From positions 2,232,001 to 2,296,000 of the forward strand of contig CAVUYP010000001.1 in the NCBI GenBank assembly GCA_963745755.1: DNA of 64,000 nucleotides. The letters run 5' to 3'. This DNA is from RHKX01 sp963745755. GTDB taxonomy: Bacteria > Actinomycetota > Thermoleophilia > Solirubrobacterales > 70-9. A model generated the notes under the pieces. That model did no database searches. It saw nothing but the letters and a program-made list of their open reading frames with translations, and was not told the origin of the DNA. Of this stretch, positions 52,606 to 60,162 are shown in pieces; position 1 is the stretch's first letter; each line of letters starts with the position of its first letter. Position numbers and translations under genes: made by a program.

Positions 52606-53400
52606 ATGTCTCGGATCACGGGGAGAAGGCCCTCGGCGGCCTTGGTCGTCGCGGTAGTCGCGCTCGTCGCAGCGCTCGGCGGAGGGGCGGTCGCAGGCGT
52701 GGCGATCACCTCGCTCAACAAGAAGGAGAAGAAGGAGGTCAGGAAGATCTCCAAGAAGCAGGGCAAGAAACAGGCCAAGAAGCAGATCGGAAAGCAGTTC
52801 CCGGTCGAGTCGTCTCAGATCGCCGACGGGGCGGTGGGTGGACGGCAGATCGCCGACAACTCGGTGGACGACTCGAAGCTCCCTGACGTCGACCTGTTCG
52901 GCGACTCCTTTATCACGGCACCGGTTGACGACCAGACCGACAAGGAGTTCGGACCTGGCCAGGCGGCAGCTCCGAAGGTGCCGCTGTTCAGCAAGGGTCA
53001 GCTCTCCGTTTACGGAAAGTGCTTTGAGATGCAGGCGGGCGAGACCTTCGCCACCGTTTCCGTGGAGACCAGTGCTGCTGGCGCGATCCTCGCCGCAACC
53101 AACACTCCCGACCCGGAGCCCTCGCCCCCCGGAAGCCCCAGCGCCTTCAAGACCCGCACGGCGTGGCTGGACGGTGACCCCGAGTTCCTCGATCCGGACA
53201 CCGACGAGCTAGATCGGACGGTGGGCATTGCGAGTGTCGGCGCTGGTTCGTTCCAAAGCAGGGACCTAACCCGCGTGAGCTTCTCTGCGTTGAGCCCCGA
53301 CGGCATCGCGGTCAACGGCTTGCTGTTGCTGGCGACGGGCACCGGAGGCGTCTACGGGTCGGAGCCCAGTTGCCTGTTCAGCGGCTTCGAGGTCGGGTAA
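52606..53400 (+). CDS. Membrane-anchored secreted protein with Lys-rich linker
   Basis: A 264-residue protein. An N-terminal helix (PSAALVVAVVALVAALGGGA) is followed by a Lys-rich stretch (SLNKKEKKEVRKISKKQGKK), a short IADGAVGG/IADNSVDDSK repeat pair, and a beta-rich extracellular domain (about 90-264). Two Cys (GKCFEM and PSCLF) may form a disulfide. Proteins with this start are frequent in Solirubrobacterales and have no known function. The ATG lies shortly after a GGGAGAG site. The gene is flanked by two tRNA-Leu-like remnants (51981 and 53638). Confidence 0.78.
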   Translation: MSRITGRRPSAALVVAVVALVAALGGGAVAGVAITSLNKKEKKEVRKISKKQGKKQAKKQIGKQFPVESSQIADGAVGGRQIADNSVDDSKLPDVDLFGDSFITAPVDDQTDKEFGPGQAAAPKVPLFSKGQLSVYGKCFEMQAGETFATVSVETSAAGAILAATNTPDPEPSPPGSPSAFKTRTAWLDGDPEFLDPDTDELDRTVGIASVGAGSFQSRDLTRVSFSALSPDGIAVNGLLLLATGTGGVYGSEPSCLFSGFEVG

Positions 53401-53407
53401 GGCAGAG

Positions 53408-53440
53408 TGACGGAGGACGTCCTTGGCGCGTCCTCCGTCG
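53408..53440 (+). terminator. Inverted repeat after the 52606 gene, probable terminator
   Basis: GACGGAGGACG (53408-53418) pairs with CGTCCTCCGTC (53430-53440) over 11 bases with an 11-base loop. It is followed by GTTTCGG, a weak T-rich tail. Position eight bases after the stop codon fits a Rho-independent-like terminator. Confidence 0.7.
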
Positions 53441-53637
53441 TTTCGGTCCAGCCCGTCACCCAGGACCCGGCTCCAACGAATCGCAGCCCTAGCCCTGGCT
53501 CGCCCAGCGGACGATGCGCGCCAGTTGCGCTCCTTCCCAGGCGGATTTGAGCGGTCTTGAGCGTTGGGTCTAGACCCCGTCTACGCAATCCGCTTGGTCC
53601 CCGCTTTCGGCCTCGACAAGCGGAATCCGGCTTATCT

Positions 53638-53704
53638 ACGGAGGAAGAGGAGCCCTCGATACGCCTAATCGACGCACTAAGGTCTTCGAGACCGCCGCAC
53701 CGCG
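53638..53704 (-). pseudogene. Second tRNA-Leu-like remnant
   Basis: On the minus strand this segment aligns with the element at 51981-52066: shared GGTCTC..AA..ACC anticodon region, GGCGTATCG, the TCTTCCTCCG 3' end and the downstream TAGATAAGCC. The T loop is largely deleted. The similarity continues into the 3' flank (CCGCTTG), so a segment larger than a tRNA was duplicated. Confidence 0.55.
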
Positions 53705-53762
53705 TGCTCGGTTGCGAGCAGGCGATTGCCGGCGTGGTCCCGCGATCGTGAATACTGAGGCT

Positions 53763-54578
53763 ATGAGGACCGACCCGAGGGTTGCCCCGGCCTGGCTTGC
53801 CGATTATCTCGACGATCCGGGGATTCGCGTGATCGAGGCCGACGTCAGCCCTGTGTCCTACGAGAAGGGCCACATCCCCGGCGCTGTCTTCTGGGACGCC
53901 TACCAGGATCTCCGCGATCCCGACTCCGGCTACACCCCAACCGATTCGGATGGGTTCGATGCCTTGCTCTCGAGGTCCGGGGTCACGCCCGAGACCACGA
54001 CCGTTTTCTACGGCTACGCCTCGTATCTCGCGCTCTGGTTGATGCAGCGTCACGGCCACGAGCGGGTCCGCGTGATGGATGGACCACGCGATCGTTGGGA
54101 GGCCGCCGGCCACCCCTGGGAAACCGAGGTCTCCGACCCGAGGCCGACCGCCTATGGGCGGGTCGACGGGAGGCCGGAGCTCGTGGCCGAACGCGATGAC
54201 GTCGAGGCGGCGATCGGGGAGCCCGAGACGGTGCTCGTTGACGTGCGCTCCAATGAGGAGTTCGGCGGGGAGCGCTTCTGGCCGTCGGGCGCGACCGAGG
54301 GTGCCGGTCGCGCGGGCCGCCTACCGGGGGCCGTTCATGTCCCGGTGGAGCTGGCGTTGCAGGCGGACGGGTCCCTGGCGGACGGTGAGGAGCTGCGCCG
54401 GGAATGCGCACGGCTGGGGATCAAGCCGGACCAGAGGCTGGTCACCTATTGCACGATCGGGAACCGGGCGAGCCAGGTCGCGTTCGGGCTCCAGCGACTC
54501 GGTTACCCGGACGTCGCGGTCTACGTCGGCTCATGGGCCGAGTGGGGGACTCGGCCGGACACTCCGGTCGAGACCTGA
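53763..54578 (+). CDS. Tandem-rhodanese sulfurtransferase
   Basis: A 271-residue protein with two rhodanese domains. The N-terminal domain (to about 130) carries EKGHIPGAVFWDAYQDL but lacks the catalytic Cys. The C-terminal domain has VLVDVRSNEEFGGER, GRLPGAVHVPVE and the active-site loop VTYCTIGNRASQVAFGL with nucleophile Cys. This is the layout of thiosulfate or mercaptopyruvate sulfurtransferases (SseA/CysA type), which move sulfane sulfur to thiols or cyanide. ATG 53763 is chosen because the family N-terminus starts there. It is cytoplasmic with no signal. It lies within the tRNA-bounded accessory region. Confidence 0.92.
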   Translation: MRTDPRVAPAWLADYLDDPGIRVIEADVSPVSYEKGHIPGAVFWDAYQDLRDPDSGYTPTDSDGFDALLSRSGVTPETTTVFYGYASYLALWLMQRHGHERVRVMDGPRDRWEAAGHPWETEVSDPRPTAYGRVDGRPELVAERDDVEAAIGEPETVLVDVRSNEEFGGERFWPSGATEGAGRAGRLPGAVHVPVELALQADGSLADGEELRRECARLGIKPDQRLVTYCTIGNRASQVAFGLQRLGYPDVAVYVGSWAEWGTRPDTPVET

Positions 54579-54810
54579 TCCTCGCTCGTAGAGCGAACTA
54601 CCTACAAAGGCAGTCGACCACCGCCCCTATCGACCCCGACAGCAAGTGGGTCGATGCGCATCACCACTACAGGTTCATCTGCAGGGACCGAAGCGGCAGC
54701 GTCGAGGGCGAGCAGAGGGAGCTGCGGGACGACCTCAACCAGTCCGCCAAGCACGGGCACCTGAACGGTCGGGTGGTGCACTGTTGGTCCTCCGCGAGGG
54801 AAAGTCCCCG

Positions 54811-55301
54811 ATGCCAAGGGACACGAGTGAGCTTCGCGCCGAGCTGCTTGACCTGCTTGCCAAAGACCGGGGATACCTCGGCGAAGGCTGACCTGAGCCA
54901 GGGCCTGCCTGAGCAGATGTCGATGCAAGGTCGCTACGGCGAGCTCGGGCCCGTGGCCATCGATGTCGGATCGCACGGCCAGCCTGGCACCGCCCTTGTC
55001 TCAGCTTCGGCGCAGGTGGATCTGTTTCGCAGCGAGGTCATGAACGTGCTGTCTGAGACAGTCTCGCGAAAGGACCGTCAGCCGAACAAGGTCCTCGTGG
55101 TGTCCTGCGGCCTGCCGGACGATCACGGCTACATGCCCGGCAGATGCCTTCATGTTCCAGCAAGTCTGGGATGCGCGACAGGAGCAGGATCCCGCCGGGC
55201 CGCTCGTGCGCGAGCCGGCTGAACTCGATGGTGTCGCGCTGCATCTATTCGGTGGCGACCTGATTGAGATCTATCGCCGTCCGGGTGTCCCTCTCCCATG
55301 A
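54811..55301 (+). CDS. Unrecognised protein of about 162 residues, recovered across two +1 shifts
   Basis: Three adjoining frames make one plausible protein: MPRDTSELRAELLDLLAKDR from ATG 54811, then GLPEQMSMQGRYGELGPVAI and KVLVVSCGLPDDHGYMP in the next frame, then AFMFQQVWDARQEQDPAGPL and LHLFGGDLIEIYRRPGVPLP to the TGA at 55301. The steps occur near 54885 and near 55138, where CCCGGCAGATG would read CCCGCAGATG. The total of 491 bases equals 163 codons plus two. No signal, helix or known motif is seen. The preceding 230 bases show no convincing gene, though a degenerate 5' extension is possible. Confidence 0.5.
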
Positions 55302-55427
55302 AAGCCCGCTGGTGCGGAATAGCTCCCGAGTGGGCACTGGTGCTCACTGACGCCGACGGCAACAGCACAGTCGTGCGAACTCCACGCATCCCGAAACCCG
55401 CTTGCCAGAGCGATAATCTGCCCCCGC

Positions 55428-55501
<74 letters not shown>

Positions 55502-55603
55502 TGGCCATCGGAGGGACGACAACCGCTCGCCCGTTCGAAGCAATCGCGGCGAGGCCGGTACCACCGCCCCCCTTTCGGGGTGGCGATGGATACCCCCGAG
55601 CGT

Positions 55604-57586
55604 CTAGCGCCAGGCCGTCTTGAAGGTGGCCCGGGCCTTGCCCTGGCCTCGCAGCTTCGCCTTTGCCTTGGCGTTGCCGCCTCTGCCGCGGACGACGTGG
55701 CGGGCGAGCTCGACCTCGACGGCGCTCGTCTCCGCGAAGAGGCCGCGGACCTTGACGGCGTGACGGGCCAGCGAGACCTTGATCCCGTTGTACTTGGCCT
55801 TCTTGCCGTTGATCGGGAAGCGAACGGTCGGCTGACCGTAGACGAAGACGCTGACCACTCCGGTCCCGCGCTTGCGGGGCTTGATCGAGAGCCTTGGCGT
55901 CCGCAGGGAGCCGGATTGGACGCCGGTCTCGCCGGAGAGCGCATAGGTCGTGCTACCACCGCGGAAGCGGCTGACCCGGCCGCTCAGCTTGCACGGCGCG
56001 AGCACCGCCTGACCAGCCTTGTCGTCGACGGTCAGATCGACCGCTCCGTCGTTCAGCGCGGCGAGCCGGCGGGGCGTGTACCGAACCCGCTTCCCCTTGC
56101 CCTGCAGCCCGCCGAGATCGACGCTGAGTCGCTTCCGTGCCTTGAAGGTCAGCGGCGCGTCGGGAGTCGCCGGACTGGTCCCGGTCATGTCGACGCCGCT
56201 GATCGGATCGACGGCCAACAGTCGGCAGGACGCCTTGTCGACGAGCGAATGCGACTCGTTTGCGAGGTTGCGTGCGGCAACGGGCGTCGTCTGGGGCGAG
56301 TCCGCGCTCACCGATCCGACCGGGTTGGTCGCCGTCACCCGGCAGCTGATCAGCGCGCGGAAGTCGGAATCGACCAGCTCGTATGTGGGCTTCTGGGCAC
56401 CACTGATCGCAGCTCCGTTGCGAAGCCAGCGGTAGGAGAGGTCACCGTTCGCGTTGACCGGAACGCAGTCGAGCGACTTGCCGACCTCCGGCGCTCCCTC
56501 GATCACGGCGGCCACTCCCGGCTGCCCGTACCCCTGGCCGCTGAGCCCGACCTGGGTTACCGGCGAGGGGCCGCTGCTGATCACGAAGATCGATGCCTCC
56601 TTGGCGCCGGCGGCGACGGGAGCGAACGCGATGTCGAACGTGCACGACTCGCCCGGTGCGACGATCTGCATGGTGCAGTCGTCGTTGGAGACCGGGAAGG
56701 ACTGCGGTGATCCCGAGACCGGGAACACCTGCTGGATCTGATCGGGGGAGTCGCCGACGTTGGTGATCGTGAACGTCTGCGGCGCCGAGGCCGAGCCGAG
56801 CGCGACCGGGCCGTAGTCCTTGTTGTGCGGGGTGATCTGCTCCTCCGGGCCGTTCAGCGCGGCCGCCGTGATCGGCACCGTCTGCGGGCTGCCGTTGCCG
56901 TCGGAGGTGATCACGAGATTGGCGCTGGCCGGGCCGCTGGGCCCGGTCGGGTTGAAGCCGACGCCGACCGAGCAGCCGTTCCATGCCTGCATCGTGTTGC
57001 CGATGCAGTTGCCGTAGTTGAGCGAGAACAGCGCCTTGTCCGGGCCGCTGATCTGCACGTCGCTGATCGCGACGCCGTAGTTCTGCGCCTGGACGTTGAC
57101 GTTGGAACTCTGGCCGCCGTAGTACCAGGGCTGCGGGTAGAAGTCGATCGGGTTGGGGCTGATGTCGAGGGTCCCGGTCACCGCGTTGGCCGCCAGGGAC
57201 ACGCTTGTGACGCCGTTACCGTCATCGACGTCGAGCGAGGCCGACAGCGGTCCGACGGCGTGCGGTTGGACGTAGACGGCGATATCGCAGGAGCCGCCGT
57301 CGGGGACGAAGTGGGCCGAGCAGTTGTCGTAGGCCCGTACGAACTGGCCGGCGTCGGCGCCGTTGATCCCCGCCTGCGGGTTGACGCCGAAGCCCTCGTT
57401 GTTGGTGAACTTGAAGCTCTGCTGGTAGGACTGCTGGTAGCGGCCCACGTCGCCCCAGTCGTAGGACGAGCTGTCGGGATCGAGCGCAGCGTCGGCGGCG
57501 GCCGGAAGGACCAGCAGCGCGAGCGCCGCGACCATGCCCGCGAGTCGTGTTCCGGTGAGCCAGGTTCCCTTGCATGAGGTGTTCAT
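55604..57586 (-). CDS. Large secreted protein with choice-of-anchor D (ASPM/Ig-like) domains
   Basis: A 660-residue exported protein. The signal peptide (AGMVAALALLVLPAAADA, cleaved near residue 34 from ATG 57586) is followed by three Ig-like units of choice-of-anchor D type, each with an FxIxNxG-like strand and an NDCTMQIVAPGESCTFDIAF-type Cys pair. A region around LSYRWLRNGAAISGAQKPTY resembles an Ig/Fn3-like repeat seen in adhesins. The C-terminal 120 residues form a basic, repeat-like segment (VSLARHAVKVRG, VELARHVVRGRGG, KAKAKLRGQGKA). It lacks an LPXTG or membrane anchor. An extracellular structural or adhesion role is inferred. It is convergent with tRNA-Arg(CCT). Confidence 0.85.
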   Translation of the reverse strand: MNTSCKGTWLTGTRLAGMVAALALLVLPAAADAALDPDSSSYDWGDVGRYQQSYQQSFKFTNNEGFGVNPQAGINGADAGQFVRAYDNCSAHFVPDGGSCDIAVYVQPHAVGPLSASLDVDDGNGVTSVSLAANAVTGTLDISPNPIDFYPQPWYYGGQSSNVNVQAQNYGVAISDVQISGPDKALFSLNYGNCIGNTMQAWNGCSVGVGFNPTGPSGPASANLVITSDGNGSPQTVPITAAALNGPEEQITPHNKDYGPVALGSASAPQTFTITNVGDSPDQIQQVFPVSGSPQSFPVSNDDCTMQIVAPGESCTFDIAFAPVAAGAKEASIFVISSGPSPVTQVGLSGQGYGQPGVAAVIEGAPEVGKSLDCVPVNANGDLSYRWLRNGAAISGAQKPTYELVDSDFRALISCRVTATNPVGSVSADSPQTTPVAARNLANESHSLVDKASCRLLAVDPISGVDMTGTSPATPDAPLTFKARKRLSVDLGGLQGKGKRVRYTPRRLAALNDGAVDLTVDDKAGQAVLAPCKLSGRVSRFRGGSTTYALSGETGVQSGSLRTPRLSIKPRKRGTGVVSVFVYGQPTVRFPINGKKAKYNGIKVSLARHAVKVRGLFAETSAVEVELARHVVRGRGGNAKAKAKLRGQGKARATFKTAWR

Positions 57587-57721
57587 GGGGGGGCAGATCG
57601 GCTCTCGTTTGCCGGAGCTTGAGGACTGCAAGCCGCGAATCACCGCCGTAAGCCTGCGCCGCAGACGAGCTCGGGCGAAACCGGGCGGAATCGCGCAGGA
57701 ACGTCCCCGAGGTTCCCGCGT

Positions 57722-58093
57722 CTACTCGAGCAGCTCGGTGTCGGCGTCCGAGTAGGCGGGGGCGCTGATGCAGAGCAGCACGAGCGCCTCGGAGCCACTG
57801 TTCCAGAGCTTGTGGGGGATGCCGGGCGGGATCACGACGGAGTCGCCGGCGCCGACCGCGAAGGTCGAATCCGCCAACGACAGGCGGCCGCTGCCGGCCG
57901 TGAACAGGTAGATCTCCTCGGCGCGGTGGTGGCGGTGGGCGATCGTCTCGCCGCCGGCGCCGACGACGGCCTCGGCGACGCTCTGGCCGCAGGCGTTGGT
58001 GAAGGTCGGGTGGACCAGCTCGGTGACCAGCGAGCCGTCCTTGGTCACGAACGGCTTGCGGTCGGCGCGGCGGAGGATCGGATCGTCGGCCAT
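57722..58093 (-). CDS. Cupin-2 domain protein
   Basis: A 123-residue single-domain cupin. The two conserved motifs are GGETIAHRHHRAEEIYLFTAG (motif 1, quoted in part, with His/His/Glu metal ligands) and VVIPPGIPHKLWNSG (motif 2 with His). Small cupins of this kind bind a metal and may be sugar isomerases, dioxygenases or sensors; the reaction is not identifiable. It ends SDADTELLE. A short near-copy of this end lies at 59256-59274. Confidence 0.9.
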   Translation of the reverse strand: MADDPILRRADRKPFVTKDGSLVTELVHPTFTNACGQSVAEAVVGAGGETIAHRHHRAEEIYLFTAGSGRLSLADSTFAVGAGDSVVIPPGIPHKLWNSGSEALVLLCISAPAYSDADTELLE

Positions 58094-58201
58094 CCGGGCA
58101 GGGTAGTCGGCGGCGTCTGGATCTCCGTCGGGGCCGCTGCCAATCCGTCCAGGGGCGGATGGCCGCGCTCAGCGCCGCCCCGGGCGGGACGATCGGAAGC
58201 C

Positions 58202-58447
58202 ATGGCGCAGTGTTCGCAGTGCATGTCGGAGATCAGCGACGGAATCGGTTTCGACGCCACGATCAACGCCGGCGAGACGCTCTGCGGGCCCTGCTACTTC
58301 GGGCTCTGGGGGCCGATCGGCAAGGACGAGCTGAGCCCGGCGAGCGAGGAGAAGCGGCCGCAGTCGCGGCGTCCGAAGACCAAGACCGTCTGGATCCCCG
58401 GCCCGACCGGGGAGCTGGCGCCGCCGCGGCGACCGCGTCCCGGCTGA
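58202..58447 (+). CDS. Small zinc-ribbon-like protein
   Basis: An 81-residue protein starting MAQCSQCMSEISDGIGFDAT with a CxxC pair, followed by ETLCGPCYFGLWGP with a second CxxC; four Cys could hold one zinc. The C-terminal half is basic and Pro-rich (EEKRPQSRRPKTKTVWIPGP). No family is recognised. It lies 28 bases before the methyltransferase and could be co-transcribed. Confidence 0.72.
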   Translation: MAQCSQCMSEISDGIGFDATINAGETLCGPCYFGLWGPIGKDELSPASEEKRPQSRRPKTKTVWIPGPTGELAPPRRPRPG

Positions 58448-58475
58448 CCGGCGCCCGCAATGGGAAACTGCCGGC

Positions 58476-59246
58476 GTGAATCTCTTCGCGTCGTCGCCGG
58501 ACCACTACGACCGATTCATGGGGCGCTATTCGGCTCCGCTGGCGCCGGTGCTCGCGGAGGCGGCCGGAGTCGAGGGAGCCATGCGCGTTCTCGACGTCGG
58601 CTGCGGGCCCGGCGGGTTGACGTCCGAGCTCGCGATGCGCGTCGGCCGCGAGCGGGTCGCAGCGATCGATCCGGCCGCCCAGTTCGTCGCGGAGTGCCGC
58701 AATCGCAACCCCGGTGCCGACGTGCGGGTTGGGAACGCCGAGGAGCTGCCGTGGGCCGACGACGAGTTCGACGCGACGCTTTCGTGCCTCGTCATTGCCC
58801 ACGTCGAGGATGCGGAGGCGATGGTCGGGGAGATCGTTCGGGTCACGCGCCCCGGCGGCACCGTCGCGTCGTGCATGTGGGACTTCGAGGAGGGCGGGAT
58901 GAGGATGCTGCATATCTTCTGGTCGGCCATCCGCGAGGTCGATCGCGGCTACCAGCGGCGTGAGCATCGCGCCGGTACCGGGCGCGGAGAGATCGCGGAG
59001 CTCTTCGAGCGGGCCGGGCTCGCCGAGGTCGTGGACGACCCGCTCACGGTGTCGGCCGATTACACGGGCTTCGACGACTTCTGGGTTCCGTTCACGCTCG
59101 GGGTCGGCCAATCGGGCAACGCCCTTGCCGCGCTGAGCGAGGAGGACCGGGCCGTCGTCCGCGAGACCTGTCGCGCCGCCGTCTCCGACGGCCCGTTCTC
59201 GCTCGAGGCGCGTGCCTGGTTCGCTCGCGGGACCGTCCCTCGCTGA
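58476..59246 (+). CDS. Class I SAM-dependent methyltransferase
   Basis: A 256-residue methyltransferase of the UbiE/methyltransferase-11 type. SAM motif I is RVLDVGCGPGGLTSELAMRV, the acidic motif follows as VAAIDPAAQF, motif II region FDATLSCLVIAHVED, and motif III is VTRPGGTVASCMWDF. The C-terminal cap includes DDFWVPFTLGVGQSG, a pattern common in methyltransferases of unknown substrate. The start is GTG 58476. No biosynthetic partner genes are near, so the acceptor is unknown. Confidence 0.92.
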   Translation: MNLFASSPDHYDRFMGRYSAPLAPVLAEAAGVEGAMRVLDVGCGPGGLTSELAMRVGRERVAAIDPAAQFVAECRNRNPGADVRVGNAEELPWADDEFDATLSCLVIAHVEDAEAMVGEIVRVTRPGGTVASCMWDFEEGGMRMLHIFWSAIREVDRGYQRREHRAGTGRGEIAELFERAGLAEVVDDPLTVSADYTGFDDFWVPFTLGVGQSGNALAALSEEDRAVVRETCRAAVSDGPFSLEARAWFARGTVPR

Positions 59247-59255
59247 CCGGCCGCC

Positions 59256-59274
59256 ACTCGAGCAGCTCGGTGTC
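59256..59274. repeat. 19-base repeat of the cupin gene 3' end
   Basis: ACTCGAGCAGCTCGGTGTC is identical to 57724-57742, which encodes the last residues of the cupin (TELLE) on the minus strand. Translated in that frame, the surrounding bases read DYPSDTELLEW, so this looks like the leftover end of a second cupin gene. Confidence 0.6.
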
Positions 59275-59368
59275 CGACGGGTAGTCCCCACCGATGTGGC
59301 CGGACGGTCGGGCCTCGATGCTTGCTTGGTTGGAGGAGCCGCCGGTCGGTGATCGAAAGGAGCGAACC

Positions 59369-60142
59369 ATGGACGTCGATGTGACCGCGAGGGGCAAGGT
59401 AACCGTGGAGGCGCGTGAGCTCGCCGCGGAGAAGGTCGGTGCCCTCGACCGGTACGTGAACGCCAGTTTCCTCCGGGCTCACGTCGTCCTTCGACAGGAG
59501 TCGAATCCCCGCATCGAGCAGGCTGCGCGGGCCGAGGGCGAGGTGCTGCTCGACGGGACGATGGTCCGGGCCCACGTGGCGAGCTTCGAGATGCGCACCG
59601 CCATCGACCTGCTCGCCCACCGGCTCGAGCGACAACTGCGCTCGTTCGTGGAGCGCCGGGTGGTGGAGCGGGATCGCGGCCCGTCGAGCGGCCCCGGCGA
59701 GTGGCGCCACGGCGATCTGGCCGAGTCGCGGCCGGAGTACTTCCCGCGGCCGGCCGCCGAGCGCGAGATGGTCCGGCAGAAGAGCATCGCAATCGGCGAG
59801 ATGGACGCCCTGCAGGCGGCCGAGGAGATGGAGATGCTCGACCACGACTTCTATCTGTTCCGGGAGAGCGGCTCGGACGTCGACGCCGTGATCCACCGCC
59901 GCGACGACGGCCGGATCGGGGTGATCGGGCCGGCCGAGGGGGGCTGGTCGGGCACCGACGGCTTCGGATTCGTGCGCGAGGACAGTCGTGGACCCGAGCC
60001 GCGCAGCCTCGAGGACGTCCGCGCCGAGATGGACGAGCTCAACCATCGTTTCCTCTACTTCGTTGACGAGGCCTCGCGTCGCGGCCGTGTCATCTACCTT
60101 CGCTACGACGGCCACTACGGCCTGATCGAGCCCCGCGAGTAG
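59369..60142 (+). CDS. Ribosome hibernation factor with duplicated C-terminal domain (RafH-like)
   Basis: A 257-residue protein. Residues 1-95 are a ribosome-binding S30AE/HPF-type domain (MDVDVTARGKVTVEARELAA). Then come two copies of the C-terminal S30AE-type domain: about 140-190 (EEMEMLDHDFYLFRESGSDV, VIHRRDDGRIGVIGP) and 205-257 (DVRAEMDELNHRFLYFVDEA, VIYLRYDGHYGLIEP). Long HPF proteins normally carry one such domain, which dimerises 70S ribosomes. Mycobacterial RafH has two, works under hypoxia and makes inactive 70S monosomes. The start ATG 59369 has AAAGGAGCG before it. It is probably induced in stationary or low-oxygen conditions; that is inference. Confidence 0.9.
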   Translation: MDVDVTARGKVTVEARELAAEKVGALDRYVNASFLRAHVVLRQESNPRIEQAARAEGEVLLDGTMVRAHVASFEMRTAIDLLAHRLERQLRSFVERRVVERDRGPSSGPGEWRHGDLAESRPEYFPRPAAEREMVRQKSIAIGEMDALQAAEEMEMLDHDFYLFRESGSDVDAVIHRRDDGRIGVIGPAEGGWSGTDGFGFVREDSRGPEPRSLEDVRAEMDELNHRFLYFVDEASRRGRVIYLRYDGHYGLIEPRE

Positions 60143-60162
60143 GGGTCGTCCCGCCCAGCGGT

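Larger units (their letters stand above)
53401..53762. other. Intergenic stretch with a second tRNA-like remnant
   Basis: This 362-base stretch has no protein gene. It contains a possible terminator-like inverted repeat just after the preceding gene (GACGGAGGACG...CGTCCTCCGTC, 53408-53440) and the second tRNA-like remnant. I see nothing else. Confidence 0.6.

Noticed and set aside
54404..55222. Single long plus-strand frame covering the end of the sulfurtransferase and beyond
   Set aside because: Its first part lies antiphase inside the sulfurtransferase gene. Only the middle part looks coding, and it joins better with two other frames as the 54811-55301 gene.
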